The notes under the pieces are model-generated. The model was not told the origin of the DNA and did not search any database. It saw only the letters and a program-made list of their open reading frames with translations. From Escherichia coli (GTDB lineage Bacteria > Pseudomonadota > Gammaproteobacteria > Enterobacterales > Enterobacteriaceae): 64,000 bases of DNA. The position numbers and the translations under genes were made by a program. Of this stretch, positions 20,677 to 30,667 are shown in pieces. The stretch's first letter is position 1. Every line of letters begins with the position of its first letter. The stretch is from the NCBI RefSeq assembly GCF_011881725.1, contig NZ_JAATUR010000003.1, positions 1 through 64,000 on the forward strand. Reading direction: 5' to 3'.

Positions 20677-21033
20677 ATGGTTACCCTTTACGGTATCAAA
20701 AATTGTGACACCATTAAAAAAGCACGCCGTTGGCTGGAAACCAATCACATCGACTTTCACTTTCACGATTACCGTGTTGATGGCCTGAACAGTGAATTGT
20801 TGAACTCCTTTATCAATGAATTAGGCTGGCAAGCGTTACTTAACACCCGTGGCACCACCTGGCGCAAACTGGACGAAGCCACCCGCAACAACATCACGGA
20901 TGCGGCCTCCGCTATGGCATTAATGACTGAAATGCCTGCAATCATCAAACGCCCATTGCTCTGTGCGCCAGGGAAGCCTATGCTGCTGGGTTTCAGTGAA
21001 TCCAGTTATCAGCAATTTTTCCATGAGGTGTAG
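20677..21033 (+). CDS. yffB: YffB, ArsC/Spx-fold protein
   Basis: A 118-residue protein of the ArsC-like thioredoxin-fold superfamily. It starts [17 protein letters not shown], with a single cysteine at the position of the arsenate reductase active cysteine. It lacks the other catalytic arginines in an obvious ArsC context, and its reaction is not established. It ends three bases before dapE, so the two are cotranscribed and probably coupled. Confidence 0.93.
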   Translation: MVTLYGIKNCDTIKKARRWLETNHIDFHFHDYRVDGLNSELLNSFINELGWQALLNTRGTTWRKLDEATRNNITDAASAMALMTEMPAIIKRPLLCAPGKPMLLGFSESSYQQFFHEV

Positions 21034-21036
21034 TCT

Positions 21037-22164
21037 ATGTCGTGTCCGGTTATTGAGCTGACACAGCAGCTTATTCGCCGCCCATCCTTAAGTCCTGATG
21101 ATGCAGGATGTCAGGCAATCATGATCGACCGTCTGCAGGCAATCGGTTTTACCATTGAACGCATGGATTTTGCGGATACGCAGAATTTTTGGGCGTGGCG
21201 TGGGCAAGGAGAAACATTGGCCTTTGCCGGACATACTGACGTAGTCCCCCCAGGCGATGCCGACCGTTGGATCAATCCCCCATTTGAACCGACCATTCGC
21301 GACGGCATGTTATTCGGGCGTGGTGCGGCTGATATGAAAGGCTCGCTGGCGGCGATGGTGGTGGCGGCAGAACGCTTTGTTGCGCAGCATCCCAACCATA
21401 AAGGCCGACTGGCATTTCTTATCACATCTGATGAAGAAGCCAGTGCCCACAACGGTACGGTAAAAGTCGTCGAAGCTTTAATGGCGCGTAATGAGCGTCT
21501 CGATTACTGCCTGGTCGGCGAACCGTCGAGTATCGAAGTGGTTGGTGATGTGGTGAAAAATGGTCGTCGCGGATCGTTAACCTGCAACCTTACCATTCAT
21601 GGCGTGCAGGGGCATGTGGCTTACCCGCATCTGGCTGATAATCCGGTACATCGTGCAGCACCTTTCCTCAATGAGTTAGTGGCTATTGAATGGGATCAGG
21701 GGAATGAATTCTTCCCGGCAACCAGTATGCAGATTGCCAACATTCAGGCGGGAACCGGCAGTAACAACGTTATTCCAGGTGAACTGTTTGTGCAGTTTAA
21801 CTTCCGCTTTAGCACCGAACTGACCGACGAAATGATCAAAGCAAAGGTGCTTGCCCTGCTTGAAAAACATCAACTGCGTTATACGGTGGATTGGTGGCTT
21901 TCTGGTCAGCCATTTTTGACAGCACGCGGTAAACTGGTGGATGCGGTGGTCAACGCCGTTGAGCACTATAATGAAATTAAACCGCAGCTACTGACCACAG
22001 GCGGAACGTCCGACGGGCGCTTTATTGCTCGCATGGGGGCGCAGGTGGTGGAACTCGGGCCGGTCAATGCTACCATTCATAAAATTAATGAATGTGTGAA
22101 TGCTGCCGACCTGCAGCTACTTGCCCGTATGTATCAACGTATCATGGAACAGCTCGTCGCCTGA
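21037..22164 (+). CDS. dapE: DapE, succinyl-diaminopimelate desuccinylase
   Basis: DapE hydrolyses N-succinyl-L,L-diaminopimelate in the lysine and peptidoglycan precursor pathway. It has 375 residues of the M20 zinc peptidase family. Metal ligands and catalytic residues are visible: His66 and Asp68 in [11 protein letters not shown], Asp99 in [10 protein letters not shown] and Glu133-Glu134 in SDEEASA. It is cotranscribed with yffB and followed by ypfN. Confidence 0.97.
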   Translation: MSCPVIELTQQLIRRPSLSPDDAGCQAIMIDRLQAIGFTIERMDFADTQNFWAWRGQGETLAFAGHTDVVPPGDADRWINPPFEPTIRDGMLFGRGAADMKGSLAAMVVAAERFVAQHPNHKGRLAFLITSDEEASAHNGTVKVVEALMARNERLDYCLVGEPSSIEVVGDVVKNGRRGSLTCNLTIHGVQGHVAYPHLADNPVHRAAPFLNELVAIEWDQGNEFFPATSMQIANIQAGTGSNNVIPGELFVQFNFRFSTELTDEMIKAKVLALLEKHQLRYTVDWWLSGQPFLTARGKLVDAVVNAVEHYNEIKPQLLTTGGTSDGRFIARMGAQVVELGPVNATIHKINECVNAADLQLLARMYQRIMEQLVA

Positions 22165-22191
22165 TGAGCTGTTCTGCAAGAGGAAATAAGC

Positions 22192-22392
22192 ATGGACTGG
22201 CTGGCTAAATATTGGTGGATTCTGGTGATTGTCTTTTTGGTAGGCGTCCTGCTGAACGTGATTAAAGATCTCAAGCGCGTCGACCATAAGAAATTTCTCG
22301 CCAACAAGCCGGAGCTTCCCCCACATCGTGATTTCAACGATAAGTGGGACGATGACGACGACTGGCCGAAAAAGGATCAACCGAAGAAGTAA
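22192..22392 (+). CDS. ypfN: YpfN, small membrane-anchored protein (UPF0370)
   Basis: A 66-residue protein with one N-terminal membrane helix (about residues 5-23, [17 protein letters not shown]) and a very charged C-terminal tail rich in Asp and Lys ([15 protein letters not shown]). The start has an AGAGGA site. It follows dapE by 27 bases and is probably in the same transcript. Its function is unknown to me. Confidence 0.93.
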
Positions 22393-22407
22393 GCTGAGCG
22401 CTCAACC

Positions 22408-22490
22408 GTAGGCCGGATAAGGCGTTCACGCCCCATCCGGCAATGGTGAACGATGCCTGATGCGACGCTCACGCGTCTTATCAGGCCTAC
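22408..22490. repeat. BIME between ypfN and ypfH
   Basis: Two REP units in opposite orientation lie between convergent genes: one beginning GTAGGCCGGATAAGGCG, the other (22455-22490) ending TCTTATCAGGCCTAC. They match the E. coli REP consensus. Confidence 0.85.
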
Positions 22491-22500
22491 TCGGCTATTA

Positions 22501-23199
22501 TTACATCATTTCAATCACATCATCATCGCCAGGCTTACCGCCACTTAGCGCTTCATCGAAATAATGTTTCGGAATAGTGTAACGCAAGTGATCCAGGGCA
22601 AATTGCATACTGCGATTGTCGATCGCATGGCCCAAATCCTCCACGATATCCAGCGTCACATCACCACCGGCACTGATTAACGCCTCCTGCGCCGCAACCG
22701 CATGCGCCAGATCGATAACCGGATCTTCACCGCCATGAATCAAGTGAATTGTCGTGGCAGTAGTCGCCGTTTCCGGCAGGCTGGCATAGCGTCCGTTAAA
22801 GGCAATGACGCGTGAAGCAAGACCTGGCTCGGCTTTAATGCTCTCCAGCGCCATAATCGCGCCTTGTGAGAAACCGATCAATGCCGTGGCGTTAGCCGCT
22901 ACTCCGCTCTGTTTCTGCCAGTAGCGCACCGTCTCGATAAAGGTCGGCATAATAGCGTCCACGCGCGCCTGGCGGTTTTCTTCTGTAATATCCGCAACCG
23001 AAAACCACTGGCGCCCCGCCGGATTACCGCTCGGTTCCGCGCCACCGACACTCACCACCAGCGCATCCGGGAACAGCGGTGCAAACCAACTGCCAATCTC
23101 TCCCATTGCTACCGGGTTATCCCCGACGCCGTGGAAAAGTAGCAACAACTGTTGCGCAGGTTTATCCGGGCTTTGAACAACAAAATGGTCATGTTTCAT
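22501..23199 (-). CDS. ypfH: YpfH, alpha/beta-hydrolase (esterase)
   Basis: A 232-residue carboxylesterase/phospholipase-type alpha/beta hydrolase. The nucleophile elbow is GFSQG with Ser111, an acid candidate is in HGGEDPVID (Asp159 or Asp163), and His191 in LGHAID completes the triad. The start ATG at 23197-23199 follows a TAAGGAG site; eight further open codons upstream are not supported. Carboxylesterase activity has been reported for the E. coli protein. No signal peptide is seen, so it is cytoplasmic. Confidence 0.95.
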   Translation of the reverse strand: MKHDHFVVQSPDKPAQQLLLLFHGVGDNPVAMGEIGSWFAPLFPDALVVSVGGAEPSGNPAGRQWFSVADITEENRQARVDAIMPTFIETVRYWQKQSGVAANATALIGFSQGAIMALESIKAEPGLASRVIAFNGRYASLPETATTATTIHLIHGGEDPVIDLAHAVAAQEALISAGGDVTLDIVEDLGHAIDNRSMQFALDHLRYTIPKHYFDEALSGGKPGDDDVIEMM

Positions 23200-23272
23200 G
23201 GCGAACTCCTTAACTGATGTCATTAATTTTACGCCGCTGACTCACAATGACCATGGGATAAAATTGAAGGAG

Positions 23273-25288
23273 TCAGTGAAAAAATTGCCATTGCGTTATG
23301 CGATCGCGCAGGCGTTCAGTGTGGGCATCATCAAGTGCGAATAGCGCCTGTGCCGCCTCTTCACGCTGACGGGCTAACAACGCCTTACGACCCGAAAGTT
23401 TAAGTGTGGTACATAACTGCGCGTCGCTGACATTTTTCTGCAAGCGCCCACGCAGCGCTGGTAATGTCAGTTCGCTGAGTTGCAGCAAACGCATTAAACA
23501 GCCTAACGACGTTAAAAGCGGACGATGAGCATAAGCAAAACCAGCCAGTTCAAGCCAGTCATCATCAGAAAGCACGGTATCGTTTAGTGGATCGACAGGA
23601 ATAGTTTCACTATTCCACTGCGCGAGAATTTGCGCATCGCGGCGTAAATGAAAATGCTCACGTTCTGCCAGTTGTTTACCCACTTCGCTAATCGGTAACA
23701 ACGCCATCGCCGTATAACAGCCGCTGCTGGCTTCACGATGATTGCCCATCCGTACCAGCACAAAACCGCAGCGTTGCCAGAAACGCCATAATTCCTCGGT
23801 ATAGCCAAAACTCACCGAAAGATAGTCAAGGTCACGCGTATATTGCAAAGCGCTGGCAATAAGCTGTTGCCCAATGCCTTCGCGCTGACGCGCCGGATGA
23901 ACCGCTATCCGGCTAACCCGCCGTCCGCGCAATGTTGCCGCCTGTGGATTACTGCCGTGCGCCGCCAGCGACTGGGCGACCAGGTTGCCCCGCGGGCGAC
24001 GATAACCCGCCCATACCGCCTGACTGAGTTCCTCCGATAATCCGCCCTCGTCCACCAGCCACAGCGCTCCGGCGATCTCGTTTTCGCAAGCCGCTTTTAA
24101 GAAATGTTGCCCGGGTGCATCCATCATCCGGCGTAAATCCAGCGGTGATGTCCGGTAATGCGCGCCAGACAGTAACTGATAAACCTTTAATGGCGTTTCT
24201 GGTTCACGTTGCCATAAAGTCTGTTCAAAAGCGGAAATGACAATGTCACCAGATGATTCGTGAGCGAAGTTTTCATCGTCAAAAACCAGTGCCTCAGCGA
24301 CTATTTTTTCCAGTGGACAGCCCTGCGCCCAGCGGACCGGCTGTTGCAATTCAAAACGGTGAAGATGCGGAAAACGCGCACAAAATTTCAGCAAAAAACC
24401 ACGTCCGGTGCCTTCATAGCCCTGCACCGTAGTGGTTAACAACGTTCGAGGGAAACGTGAAACAAGCTGATGCAACAACGGCGCAGGAATGGCTGCGGCT
24501 TCATCGACCACCAGCCATTCGGCTTGCTCATCACTGGCTAACAAGGCGTCCGGCGCAATAAAGCGAAACTTATCGCCAGCAAACTGCGCCAGTACATCTG
24601 TTGCTGCTTTTGCAGGCGCTGTAACAATCGCACTGCCAGCAATACGGGAAATGAGTTGCCCCGCCAGCGCCGACTTACCGCGCCCACGCGCAGCTGTTAC
24701 CGCTGCCGCGCCCGGCGGCATAGTCAGCAGTTGCTCTAATAGTTGCTGTTGTTCGGGCTGTGGCGCACCGGTAGCGGGTTGCCAGTCAGCACGGGGAGCA
24801 AAATGAGCCAACTTGAACGGCTGATTTTGTCGCCAGAGGATAGCGTCGTTATCCGCCGTAAGTACGCGTTTGAGATGCCGGACAAAATGCGGCGTCGCAA
24901 CAGGACCTGGGCAATCACTCCAGCGCAGCGAGTCGGCATCAGGATGTTTTTCCCATTCTTCCCATACAGGGAGTAACAACACCAGCCAGCTTCCCGCTTT
25001 CAGCGTTCCGCTAAGTGCCGCAAAAGCAGCGGCATCAAAGCCCTGGCGGGCGTCGAATACCGCATGCTGAAACTCGCGCCCGAGTAAAGTTTGTAACGCC
25101 GAGGGTGTACAGTGATTTTCAGAAGATGGCTGTGGCGAAACCCACAGCCAGTCGCCTGGCAAGGCATCACGCAACTTAAGCGCATGCTCACCGCACCAGC
25201 TTCCTTCGCCGCTCAACGCCAACAAGCGGCGGATGCCTTCGCGTTTCATTTGCGCTGTTAATGTGTGAAGCGCAGTCAGTTCAGCCAT
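23273..25288 (-). CDS. tmcA: TmcA, tRNA(Met) cytidine acetyltransferase
   Basis: TmcA uses ATP and acetyl-CoA to make N4-acetylcytidine at the wobble position 34 of elongator tRNA-Met. It has 671 residues. An RNA-helicase-like module has the Walker A AARGRGKSALAG (about residues 199-210) and Walker B LVVDEAAAIP. A GNAT acetyltransferase domain follows, with RQREGIGQQLI as its acetyl-CoA loop, and a tRNA-binding C-terminal tail. It lies 14 bases after ypfJ and is probably cotranscribed. Confidence 0.96.
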   Translation of the reverse strand: MAELTALHTLTAQMKREGIRRLLALSGEGSWCGEHALKLRDALPGDWLWVSPQPSSENHCTPSALQTLLGREFQHAVFDARQGFDAAAFAALSGTLKAGSWLVLLLPVWEEWEKHPDADSLRWSDCPGPVATPHFVRHLKRVLTADNDAILWRQNQPFKLAHFAPRADWQPATGAPQPEQQQLLEQLLTMPPGAAAVTAARGRGKSALAGQLISRIAGSAIVTAPAKAATDVLAQFAGDKFRFIAPDALLASDEQAEWLVVDEAAAIPAPLLHQLVSRFPRTLLTTTVQGYEGTGRGFLLKFCARFPHLHRFELQQPVRWAQGCPLEKIVAEALVFDDENFAHESSGDIVISAFEQTLWQREPETPLKVYQLLSGAHYRTSPLDLRRMMDAPGQHFLKAACENEIAGALWLVDEGGLSEELSQAVWAGYRRPRGNLVAQSLAAHGSNPQAATLRGRRVSRIAVHPARQREGIGQQLIASALQYTRDLDYLSVSFGYTEELWRFWQRCGFVLVRMGNHREASSGCYTAMALLPISEVGKQLAEREHFHLRRDAQILAQWNSETIPVDPLNDTVLSDDDWLELAGFAYAHRPLLTSLGCLMRLLQLSELTLPALRGRLQKNVSDAQLCTTLKLSGRKALLARQREEAAQALFALDDAHTERLRDRITQWQFFH

Positions 25289-25302
25289 CCCTGCCCCGGA
25301 AG

Positions 25303-26166
25303 TTAAATGCTTTTACCGAAAGTATTGCATTGTGCCGGATCGCCGCTGTCGAAACCACGTTTAAACCAGCTATAGCGTTGCTGAGATGTGCCATGGGTAA
25401 AGCTGTCTGGCACCACCTGCCCCTGACTTTGCTGTTGTAAACGGTCATCGCCGATGGCCTGCGCCGCATTAAGCGCCTCTTCCAGATCGCCGGTTTCCAG
25501 AACGCCTTGCTGCTGCATGCTATGCCCCCAGACACCGGCAAAGCAGTCGGCCTGGAGTTCCATACGTACAGATAAGCGGTTGACTTCCGCCTGCGTCGCG
25601 TTTTGTTGTAGTTGACGGACTTTCGGCTCGATACCTAGCAGTTTCTGCACATGATGACCAACTTCATGGGCGATAACGTACCCTTGAGCAAAATCACCAT
25701 CCGCGCCCAGTTTGTCTTTCATGTCATCATAGAAGGAGAGATCGATATAGACCGTGCCATCTGCCGGGCAATAAAACGGTCCCATAATGGACTGCCCCGC
25801 CCCGCAACCGGTGCGCGTCATTCCGCGGTACATCACCAGCTTCGGTTGCTGATAGGTTTTACCCATTTTCTCAAATTGCTGTCCCCAGGTGTCTTCCGTA
25901 GTTGCCAGAATCACTGAGGTGAATTTTGCGGCTTCGTCTTCATTTGGGCTAATTGACCGCGTTGATTGCTGCTGGGAAACCGGCTGTCCGGTCATCAATC
26001 CAGTTAAATCAACACCATAGTAGCCAGCGACTAGCACCACTACCAGTAAAATCAGCCCACCTTTACCGCTTGGCAGGCGAAAACCAGGACCGCCCATTGA
26101 CGGACCACCAGAGCTGTTTCGCCTGTCTTCAACATTGTCACTTTCACGACGCCCTTGCCAGCGCAT
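25303..26166 (-). CDS. ypfJ: YpfJ, membrane-anchored zinc metalloprotease family protein
   Basis: A 287-residue protein of the neutral zinc metallopeptidase family (YpfJ type). The N-terminus is glycine/proline-rich, then one membrane helix ([18 protein letters not shown], about residues 36-53). The metalloprotease motif HEVGHH has ligands His167 and His171 and catalytic Glu168. The rest is expected in the periplasm. It precedes tmcA. Substrate and physiological role are unknown. Confidence 0.93.
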   Translation of the reverse strand: MRWQGRRESDNVEDRRNSSGGPSMGGPGFRLPSGKGGLILLVVVLVAGYYGVDLTGLMTGQPVSQQQSTRSISPNEDEAAKFTSVILATTEDTWGQQFEKMGKTYQQPKLVMYRGMTRTGCGAGQSIMGPFYCPADGTVYIDLSFYDDMKDKLGADGDFAQGYVIAHEVGHHVQKLLGIEPKVRQLQQNATQAEVNRLSVRMELQADCFAGVWGHSMQQQGVLETGDLEEALNAAQAIGDDRLQQQSQGQVVPDSFTHGTSQQRYSWFKRGFDSGDPAQCNTFGKSI

Positions 26167-26312
26167 AGATACCTCAACAATATATTCATTATAGGAATGA
26201 TCGTAGGTGGTTCAGGGAAAGATTACCACAGGAAAGCGGGAGGAAATGATGGAGGAATTAAGGCTTCATGCTACGTTATATAACTTACGAATGTTAGAAG
26301 TAAAAGAGAATG

Positions 26313-26711
26313 TTAGCTCCAGTCTTCCAGTCTGATTCCCGCCACTCGCTCAAACTCTCGGGTATTGTTGGTAACTACAATCAAACCGCGACTGCGAGCA
26401 TGTCCCGCTATCATCTGGTCAAAAGGTCCAACAGGCCTTCCCTGCCGGGCAAGCTCGGCCCTGATTTGCCCGGTATGCGTCGCAGCTGCACTATCATAAT
26501 CAAGCACTTCCAAACGAGATACGAAACCTTCAATAACCGCCAAATTGCGTTCTGGCATCTGACTTTTTTCTGCCCCATAGATAAGCTCCATCAATGTTAT
26601 AGAACTTATACACATTCGACCAGAATTCATGTTAAACCGCTCTCTGACATGTACTGGTTTATTCTTAATAGTGAAAATACAGATATTGGTATCCAGCATG
26701 AATTTCAGCAT
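26313..26711 (-). CDS. vapC: VapC toxin, PIN-domain tRNA(fMet) endonuclease
   Basis: A 132-residue PIN-domain ribonuclease. Acidic active-site residues are in place: Asp7 (MLDTN), Glu42 (LMELIYG) and Asp98 (GPFDQMIAGHA), with the NNTREF segment after the last strand. The sequence is very close to the MvpA/VapC toxin of Shigella and Salmonella plasmids, which cleaves initiator tRNA. The start ATG shares one base with the vapB stop (TGATG), the typical antitoxin-first arrangement. K-12 has no such pair between ypfJ and purC as I recall, so this is an insertion. Confidence 0.93.
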   Translation of the reverse strand: MLKFMLDTNICIFTIKNKPVHVRERFNMNSGRMCISSITLMELIYGAEKSQMPERNLAVIEGFVSRLEVLDYDSAAATHTGQIRAELARQGRPVGPFDQMIAGHARSRGLIVVTNNTREFERVAGIRLEDWS

Positions 26712-26938
26712 CAGAATGATTCCCTTTCCTGCATTGCGGGTTGATCACGGATATCCATAAAATCCGCACTCACATTTTCGCCATCAAACCAACTGTCCCA
26801 GGACTCACCAGCGGGAGTGATGATTCTTGTACGACCAATCGCAATAATTTCTACTTTCTTAACGTCTTCTGGCAGAGCGACCGCTTTCGGTAATCTGACG
26901 GCCTGACTGCGATTACTTAAAAATACAGTGGTTTCCAT
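26711..26938 (-). CDS. vapB: VapB antitoxin, AbrB/SpoVT-type
   Basis: A 75-residue antitoxin. The N-terminal half is a swapped-hairpin AbrB DNA-binding domain (METTVFLSNRSQAVRLPKAV) and the C-terminal half binds VapC. The start ATG at 26936-26938 follows an AAGGGGGGG ribosome site; 13 further open codons upstream run into the operator. It closely resembles plasmid MvpT/VapB. It is probably autoregulated by the VapBC complex at the palindrome just upstream. Confidence 0.93.
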   Translation of the reverse strand: METTVFLSNRSQAVRLPKAVALPEDVKKVEIIAIGRTRIITPAGESWDSWFDGENVSADFMDIRDQPAMQERESF

Positions 26939-26964
26939 AGCCCCCCCTTCTTTGGGATATACGT

Positions 26965-26978
26965 TATGTATATACATA
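26965..26978. promoter_or_regulatory. Probable vapBC operator palindrome
   Basis: A perfect 14-base palindrome TATGTATATACATA lies 27 bases upstream of the vapB start. AbrB-type antitoxins bind such AT-rich inverted repeats, and VapBC complexes of this group repress their own promoter. The assignment is inference from position and symmetry. Confidence 0.55.
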
Positions 26979-27045
26979 TTGGACTGGTATTACTTTCCTG
27001 TCAAAGGGAGATAATGCGAAGTATTGTAGCGGGAGTACCGAAGAC

Positions 27046-27073
27046 ATTTAGCCGGAGTACCCTCCGGCTAAAT
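27046..27073 (-). terminator. purC downstream hairpin
   Basis: Twelve-base arms ATTTAGCCGGAG/CTCCGGCTAAAT enclose a four-base loop, 20 bases after the purC stop. The arm ends in AT-rich sequence rather than a long U run. It also insulates purC from the vapBC promoter. Confidence 0.75.
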
Positions 27074-27093
27074 AAACAAGCAACCAAAAAAAA

Positions 27094-27807
27094 TCAGTCC
27101 AGCTGTACACCCAGGCGGCGGGCAACGGCTTCATAGGCTTCGATCAGGCCACCGAGGCTCTGGCGGAAACGGTCTTTGTCCATTTTCTCCAGCGTTTCTT
27201 TGTCCCACAGGCGGCTGCCGTCCGGGGAGAACTCATCGCCCAGTACCACTTCGCCTTTGTACAGACCAAACTCCAGCTTGAAGTCGACCAGAATCAGACC
27301 GGCATCGTCGAACAGTTTTTTCAGCACGTCGTTCGCTTTGTAGGTCAGCTCTTTCATGCGCGCCAGATTCTCTTTGCTTACCCAGCCAAAGGTTTCGCAG
27401 TAAGATTCGTTGACCATCGGATCGTGCATGGCGTCGTTTTTCAGGAACAGATCGAACAGCGGCGGGTTCAGTTCAATACCTTCTTCGATTCCAAGACGTT
27501 TCACCAGAGAGCCAGCAGCACGGTTACGCACGACACACTCAACCGGCACCATATCCAGCTTTTTCACCAGACATTCGGTATCGGAGAGCAGACGCTCCAT
27601 TTGAGTCGGGATACCCGCTTCAGCCAGTTTGCTCATAATGAAATAGTTGAACTTGTTGTTCACCATACCTTTGCGATCAAACTGCTCAATGCGCGCGCCA
27701 TCCCCTGCTGACGTATCATTGCGGAATTCGAGCACCAACAGATCCGGGTTTTCCGTGCTGTATACGGTTTTCGCTTTACCACGATACAACTCAGCTTGCT
27801 TTTGCAT
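27094..27807 (-). CDS. purC: PurC, SAICAR synthetase
   Basis: PurC ligates aspartate to carboxyaminoimidazole ribonucleotide using ATP, a step of purine synthesis. It has 237 residues starting [19 protein letters not shown] at ATG 27805-27807; three extra codons upstream are open but not conserved. The family segments [11 protein letters not shown] and LVDFKLEFG are present. A PurR operator and a REP element lie in its leader, and it is downstream of bamC on the same strand. Confidence 0.97.
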
Positions 27808-27873
27808 CTTTATCACTCCTGGGTGTGAATTAACGTTTTAAAATCTTTTGCTGTCTGGTGTGCCTGTCGTTTT

Positions 27874-27907
27874 GCCCGATGCGGCGAGAACGCCTTATCC
27901 GACCTAC
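27874..27907. repeat. Single REP element in the purC leader
   Basis: One REP-type inverted repeat (GCCCGATGCGGCG ... CGCCTTATCCGACCTAC) lies between purC and its PurR operator. REPs in a 5' untranslated region are less common than after genes. It may be transcribed as part of the purC leader. Confidence 0.7.
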
Positions 27908-27959
27908 GTCGACAAATAAACTTTGTGCGAATTAACGCTAAAATCGCGTTTTTCTGCTG

Positions 27960-27975
27960 ACGCACACGTTTGCGT
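27960..27975 (-). promoter_or_regulatory. PurR operator of purC
   Basis: On the minus strand the 16-mer ACGCAAACGTGTGCGT matches the PurR consensus ACGCAAACGTTTGCGT at 15 of 16 positions. It lies about 150 bases upstream of the purC start, and purC is an established PurR target. Confidence 0.85.
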
Positions 27976-27985
27976 ATCATATCAG

Positions 27986-28012
27986 AAAAAAGGGCCGGAT
28001 GACTCCAGCCCT
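27986..28012 (-). terminator. bamC intrinsic terminator
   Basis: Seven-base arms GGGCTGG/CCGGCCC (one G-U pair) are followed by six U on the minus strand, a few bases after the bamC stop. It ends the dapA-bamC message just before the purC promoter. Confidence 0.8.
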
Positions 28013-28018
28013 GTATTT

Positions 28019-29053
28019 TTACTTGCTAAACGCAGCCTGGAAGACAGCTACCAGCGCGTCATTCTGACTCTGGGTCAGAGTGTGACCTTTCGGATCAATA
28101 AACTGTAAGCTACTGCGGTTATCTAAATCACCGACCTGCAGTTTATAATCGCCAGATGCCAGTTCAGGATCGCGTGCGCCCAATTCCTGCCAGTCGCTGT
28201 CAGACAGTGGCTTGTAAGTTACGGCCATGCTGCCCTGTGAACGAGTGCTGTCGGTCACTTTCATGCCTACTTTTTCCAGCGCTGCAGGCAGACGTTGCCA
28301 AACTACGTTGAACGGACCACGCACGACCAGCATCGGTAAACCGGTGTCGTCAGCGGCGCTTTGTACATCCATCGTGGTGGAAGCACGATTTTGTGCCGCA
28401 TTAGCCGCGTCAGTGACAGATTTATCCAGACCAGCGGAAATGACGTTCATCATCTCAGCGCTGTAACGCTGCATAGACGCCGCATCTGCAACTGGCTTGC
28501 CAGCCTGCTCCAGGTTCAGCAACTTCACCGTTACCGCCTGCTGGTAACCCTGCGGTTTAACAGAGATTTGATACCGACCACGATACTGCTCATCTTCGTC
28601 CAGACGGTTCCATTGCACCCAATCGGTTGTCAGCGTCTGACCAGCATCATCACGTTGGGTAATGGTGTAGTTTTTCGCCTGCAGCACGCTTACTACCTGC
28701 GGCCACAGGGTGTTGCCACGACCATTTTCCACCAACAACGAAGCGGTATCCCCCGTAAACTGGGTACGTGCGCCAGACACCAGCGCCAGCGGTTGAGCTG
28801 GCGGACGAATATCCAACGCTTTACCAACTGCGCCACTACCGTTAGTTACCGGAATCGCATAGTCACCGGAGGTTACCGGCAAAATCATTCCTGCCGGGGC
28901 GTGAAGTTCTGCAAGCGGTGCCGCTTCCAGGTAGGCTTCATCACCGCTCACCTGACGCTTATAACGTGAGTCAGAACTACAGGCAGCGAGTAATAAAACA
29001 AGCGAAACACCCGCAACCTTTGCCAGGCGCGACTTTTGAACAGAGTAAGCCAT
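28019..29053 (-). CDS. bamC: BamC, outer-membrane assembly lipoprotein
   Basis: BamC (formerly NlpB) is a lipoprotein of the beta-barrel assembly complex BamABCDE. It has 344 residues starting at ATG 29051-29053 ([10 protein letters not shown]), preceded by GGGAG. The lipobox LLAAC puts the lipidated cysteine at residue 25. The unstructured N-terminal segment that contacts BamD and two helix-grip domains follow. It is 16 bases after dapA, with which it forms an operon. Confidence 0.97.
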   Translation of the reverse strand: MAYSVQKSRLAKVAGVSLVLLLAACSSDSRYKRQVSGDEAYLEAAPLAELHAPAGMILPVTSGDYAIPVTNGSGAVGKALDIRPPAQPLALVSGARTQFTGDTASLLVENGRGNTLWPQVVSVLQAKNYTITQRDDAGQTLTTDWVQWNRLDEDEQYRGRYQISVKPQGYQQAVTVKLLNLEQAGKPVADAASMQRYSAEMMNVISAGLDKSVTDAANAAQNRASTTMDVQSAADDTGLPMLVVRGPFNVVWQRLPAALEKVGMKVTDSTRSQGSMAVTYKPLSDSDWQELGARDPELASGDYKLQVGDLDNRSSLQFIDPKGHTLTQSQNDALVAVFQAAFSK

Positions 29054-29069
29054 CAAATCTCCCTAAACT

Positions 29070-29948
29070 TTACAGCAAACCGGCATGCTTAAGCGCCGCT
29101 CTGACCGTTTCACGACCATTGTCGGTGAGTGGTGTCATTGGCAGGCGCAGCGTATCGGTCGCCACAAGACCCAGTTCCTTACATGCCCATTTCACCGGGA
29201 TTGGATTGGGTTCGACAAATAGTTTGTTGTGTAATGGCATCAGACGCTGATTAATAACGCGTGCCTCGGCAAAATGCCCTTCTGCCGCCAGTTTGCACAT
29301 CTGGGCCATATCTCTCGCCGCGACGTTAGCCGTAACGGAAATTACGCCATGACCGCCTAACTGCATGAAGTCCAGCGCACTCGCATCATCGCCGCTCAGC
29401 AGAACAAAATCATCTGAAACCAGCTCTTTGATCTGGTTAACACGCGTTAAGTTCCCTGTTGCCTCTTTGATTCCGATAATATTTTTTACTTTCGCCAGAC
29501 GGCCCACCGTTTCTGGTAGCAGATCGCAGCCAGTACGGGACGGCACATTATACAGAATTTGTGGCAAGTCAGTATGTTCAGCGATGGCTTTGAAATGCTG
29601 ATACAAACCTTCTTGCGACGGACGATTGTAGTAAGGAGTTACCGTCAGGCAGCCGACGATACCGCTGTTGTTGAAACGCTGCGTCAGGCTAATGGCTTCT
29701 GAGGTAGCGTTAGCGCCGGTTCCGGCAATCACCGGAATGCGCCCGTCAGCCAGCTCCAGCGTCATCATCACCACATCGCCATGCTCGTCATGGTTCAGGG
29801 TGGCGGACTCGCCAGTAGTGCCAACAGAAACGATCGCCGAAGTGCCGCTGGCGACATGATAATCAATCAGTTTTTTTAAGCTAGCCCGACAGACATTACC
29901 TTTTTCATCCATCGGAGTAACAATCGCGACAATACTTCCCGTGAACAT
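29070..29948 (-). CDS. dapA: DapA, 4-hydroxy-tetrahydrodipicolinate synthase
   Basis: DapA condenses pyruvate with aspartate semialdehyde, the first committed step to diaminopimelate and lysine. It has 292 residues from ATG 29946-29948 ([14 protein letters not shown]). The Schiff-base lysine is Lys161 (IIGIKEATG), Tyr133 ([10 protein letters not shown]) and Thr44-Thr45 (GTTGES) are the catalytic triad residues. The SD is AGAGGATGG. It is cotranscribed with bamC and divergent from gcvR. Confidence 0.97.
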   Translation of the reverse strand: MFTGSIVAIVTPMDEKGNVCRASLKKLIDYHVASGTSAIVSVGTTGESATLNHDEHGDVVMMTLELADGRIPVIAGTGANATSEAISLTQRFNNSGIVGCLTVTPYYNRPSQEGLYQHFKAIAEHTDLPQILYNVPSRTGCDLLPETVGRLAKVKNIIGIKEATGNLTRVNQIKELVSDDFVLLSGDDASALDFMQLGGHGVISVTANVAARDMAQMCKLAAEGHFAEARVINQRLMPLHNKLFVEPNPIPVKWACKELGLVATDTLRLPMTPLTDNGRETVRAALKHAGLL

Positions 29949-30094
29949 GGGCCATCCTCTGTGCAAACAAGTGTCTCAATGGTACGTTTGGTACGGCATT
30001 AAAAGCAAGCAAACAGAACCGTTCTGATTGTTGTATGCATGTTTTTTTTATGCTTTCCTTAGGAACATCTCACCCCCTTAAAGGAATAACCAGT

Positions 30095-30667
30095 TTGACA
30101 CTGTCATCGCAACATTATCTGGTGATCACTGCGCTGGGTGCCGATCGCCCAGGAATTGTGAATACCATCACCCGTCATGTCAGTAGTTGCGGCTGTAATA
30201 TTGAAGACAGTCGCCTGGCGATGTTGGGAGAAGAGTTCACGTTTATCATGCTGCTTTCCGGTTCATGGAACGCAATTACCCTGATTGAATCAACGTTACC
30301 GTTGAAAGGCGCCGAGCTGGATCTTTTAATCGTGATGAAACGAACGACCGCTCGTCCGCGTCCACCAATGCCCGCATCTGTCTGGGTTCAGGTCGATGTG
30401 GCTGACTCCCCGCATTTAATTGAGCGCTTCACAGCACTTTTCGACGCGCACCATATGAACATTGCGGAGCTGGTGTCACGCACGCAACCTGCTGAAAATG
30501 AACGGGCTGCGCAGCTACATATTCAGATCACCGCCCACAGCCCGGCGTCTGCGGACTCAGCAAATATTGAACAAGCGTTCAAAGCACTATGTACAGAACT
30601 CAATGCGCAAGGCAGTATTAACGTTGTCAACTATTCCCAACATGATGAACAGGATGGAGTTAATTAA
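30095..30667 (+). CDS. gcvR: GcvR, glycine cleavage system repressor protein
   Basis: GcvR is a two-ACT-domain protein that binds GcvA and turns it into a repressor of the glycine cleavage genes; glycine relieves this. It has 190 residues. The chosen start is TTG 30095 (LTLSSQHYLVITALGADRPGI), preceded by AAAGGA, as accepted for E. coli; 20 further open codons upstream are unlikely. ACT domains cover about residues 8-85 and 95-180. The last base of its TAA is the first base of the bcp ATG. Confidence 0.93.
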   Translation: MTLSSQHYLVITALGADRPGIVNTITRHVSSCGCNIEDSRLAMLGEEFTFIMLLSGSWNAITLIESTLPLKGAELDLLIVMKRTTARPRPPMPASVWVQVDVADSPHLIERFTALFDAHHMNIAELVSRTQPAENERAAQLHIQITAHSPASADSANIEQAFKALCTELNAQGSINVVNYSQHDEQDGVN

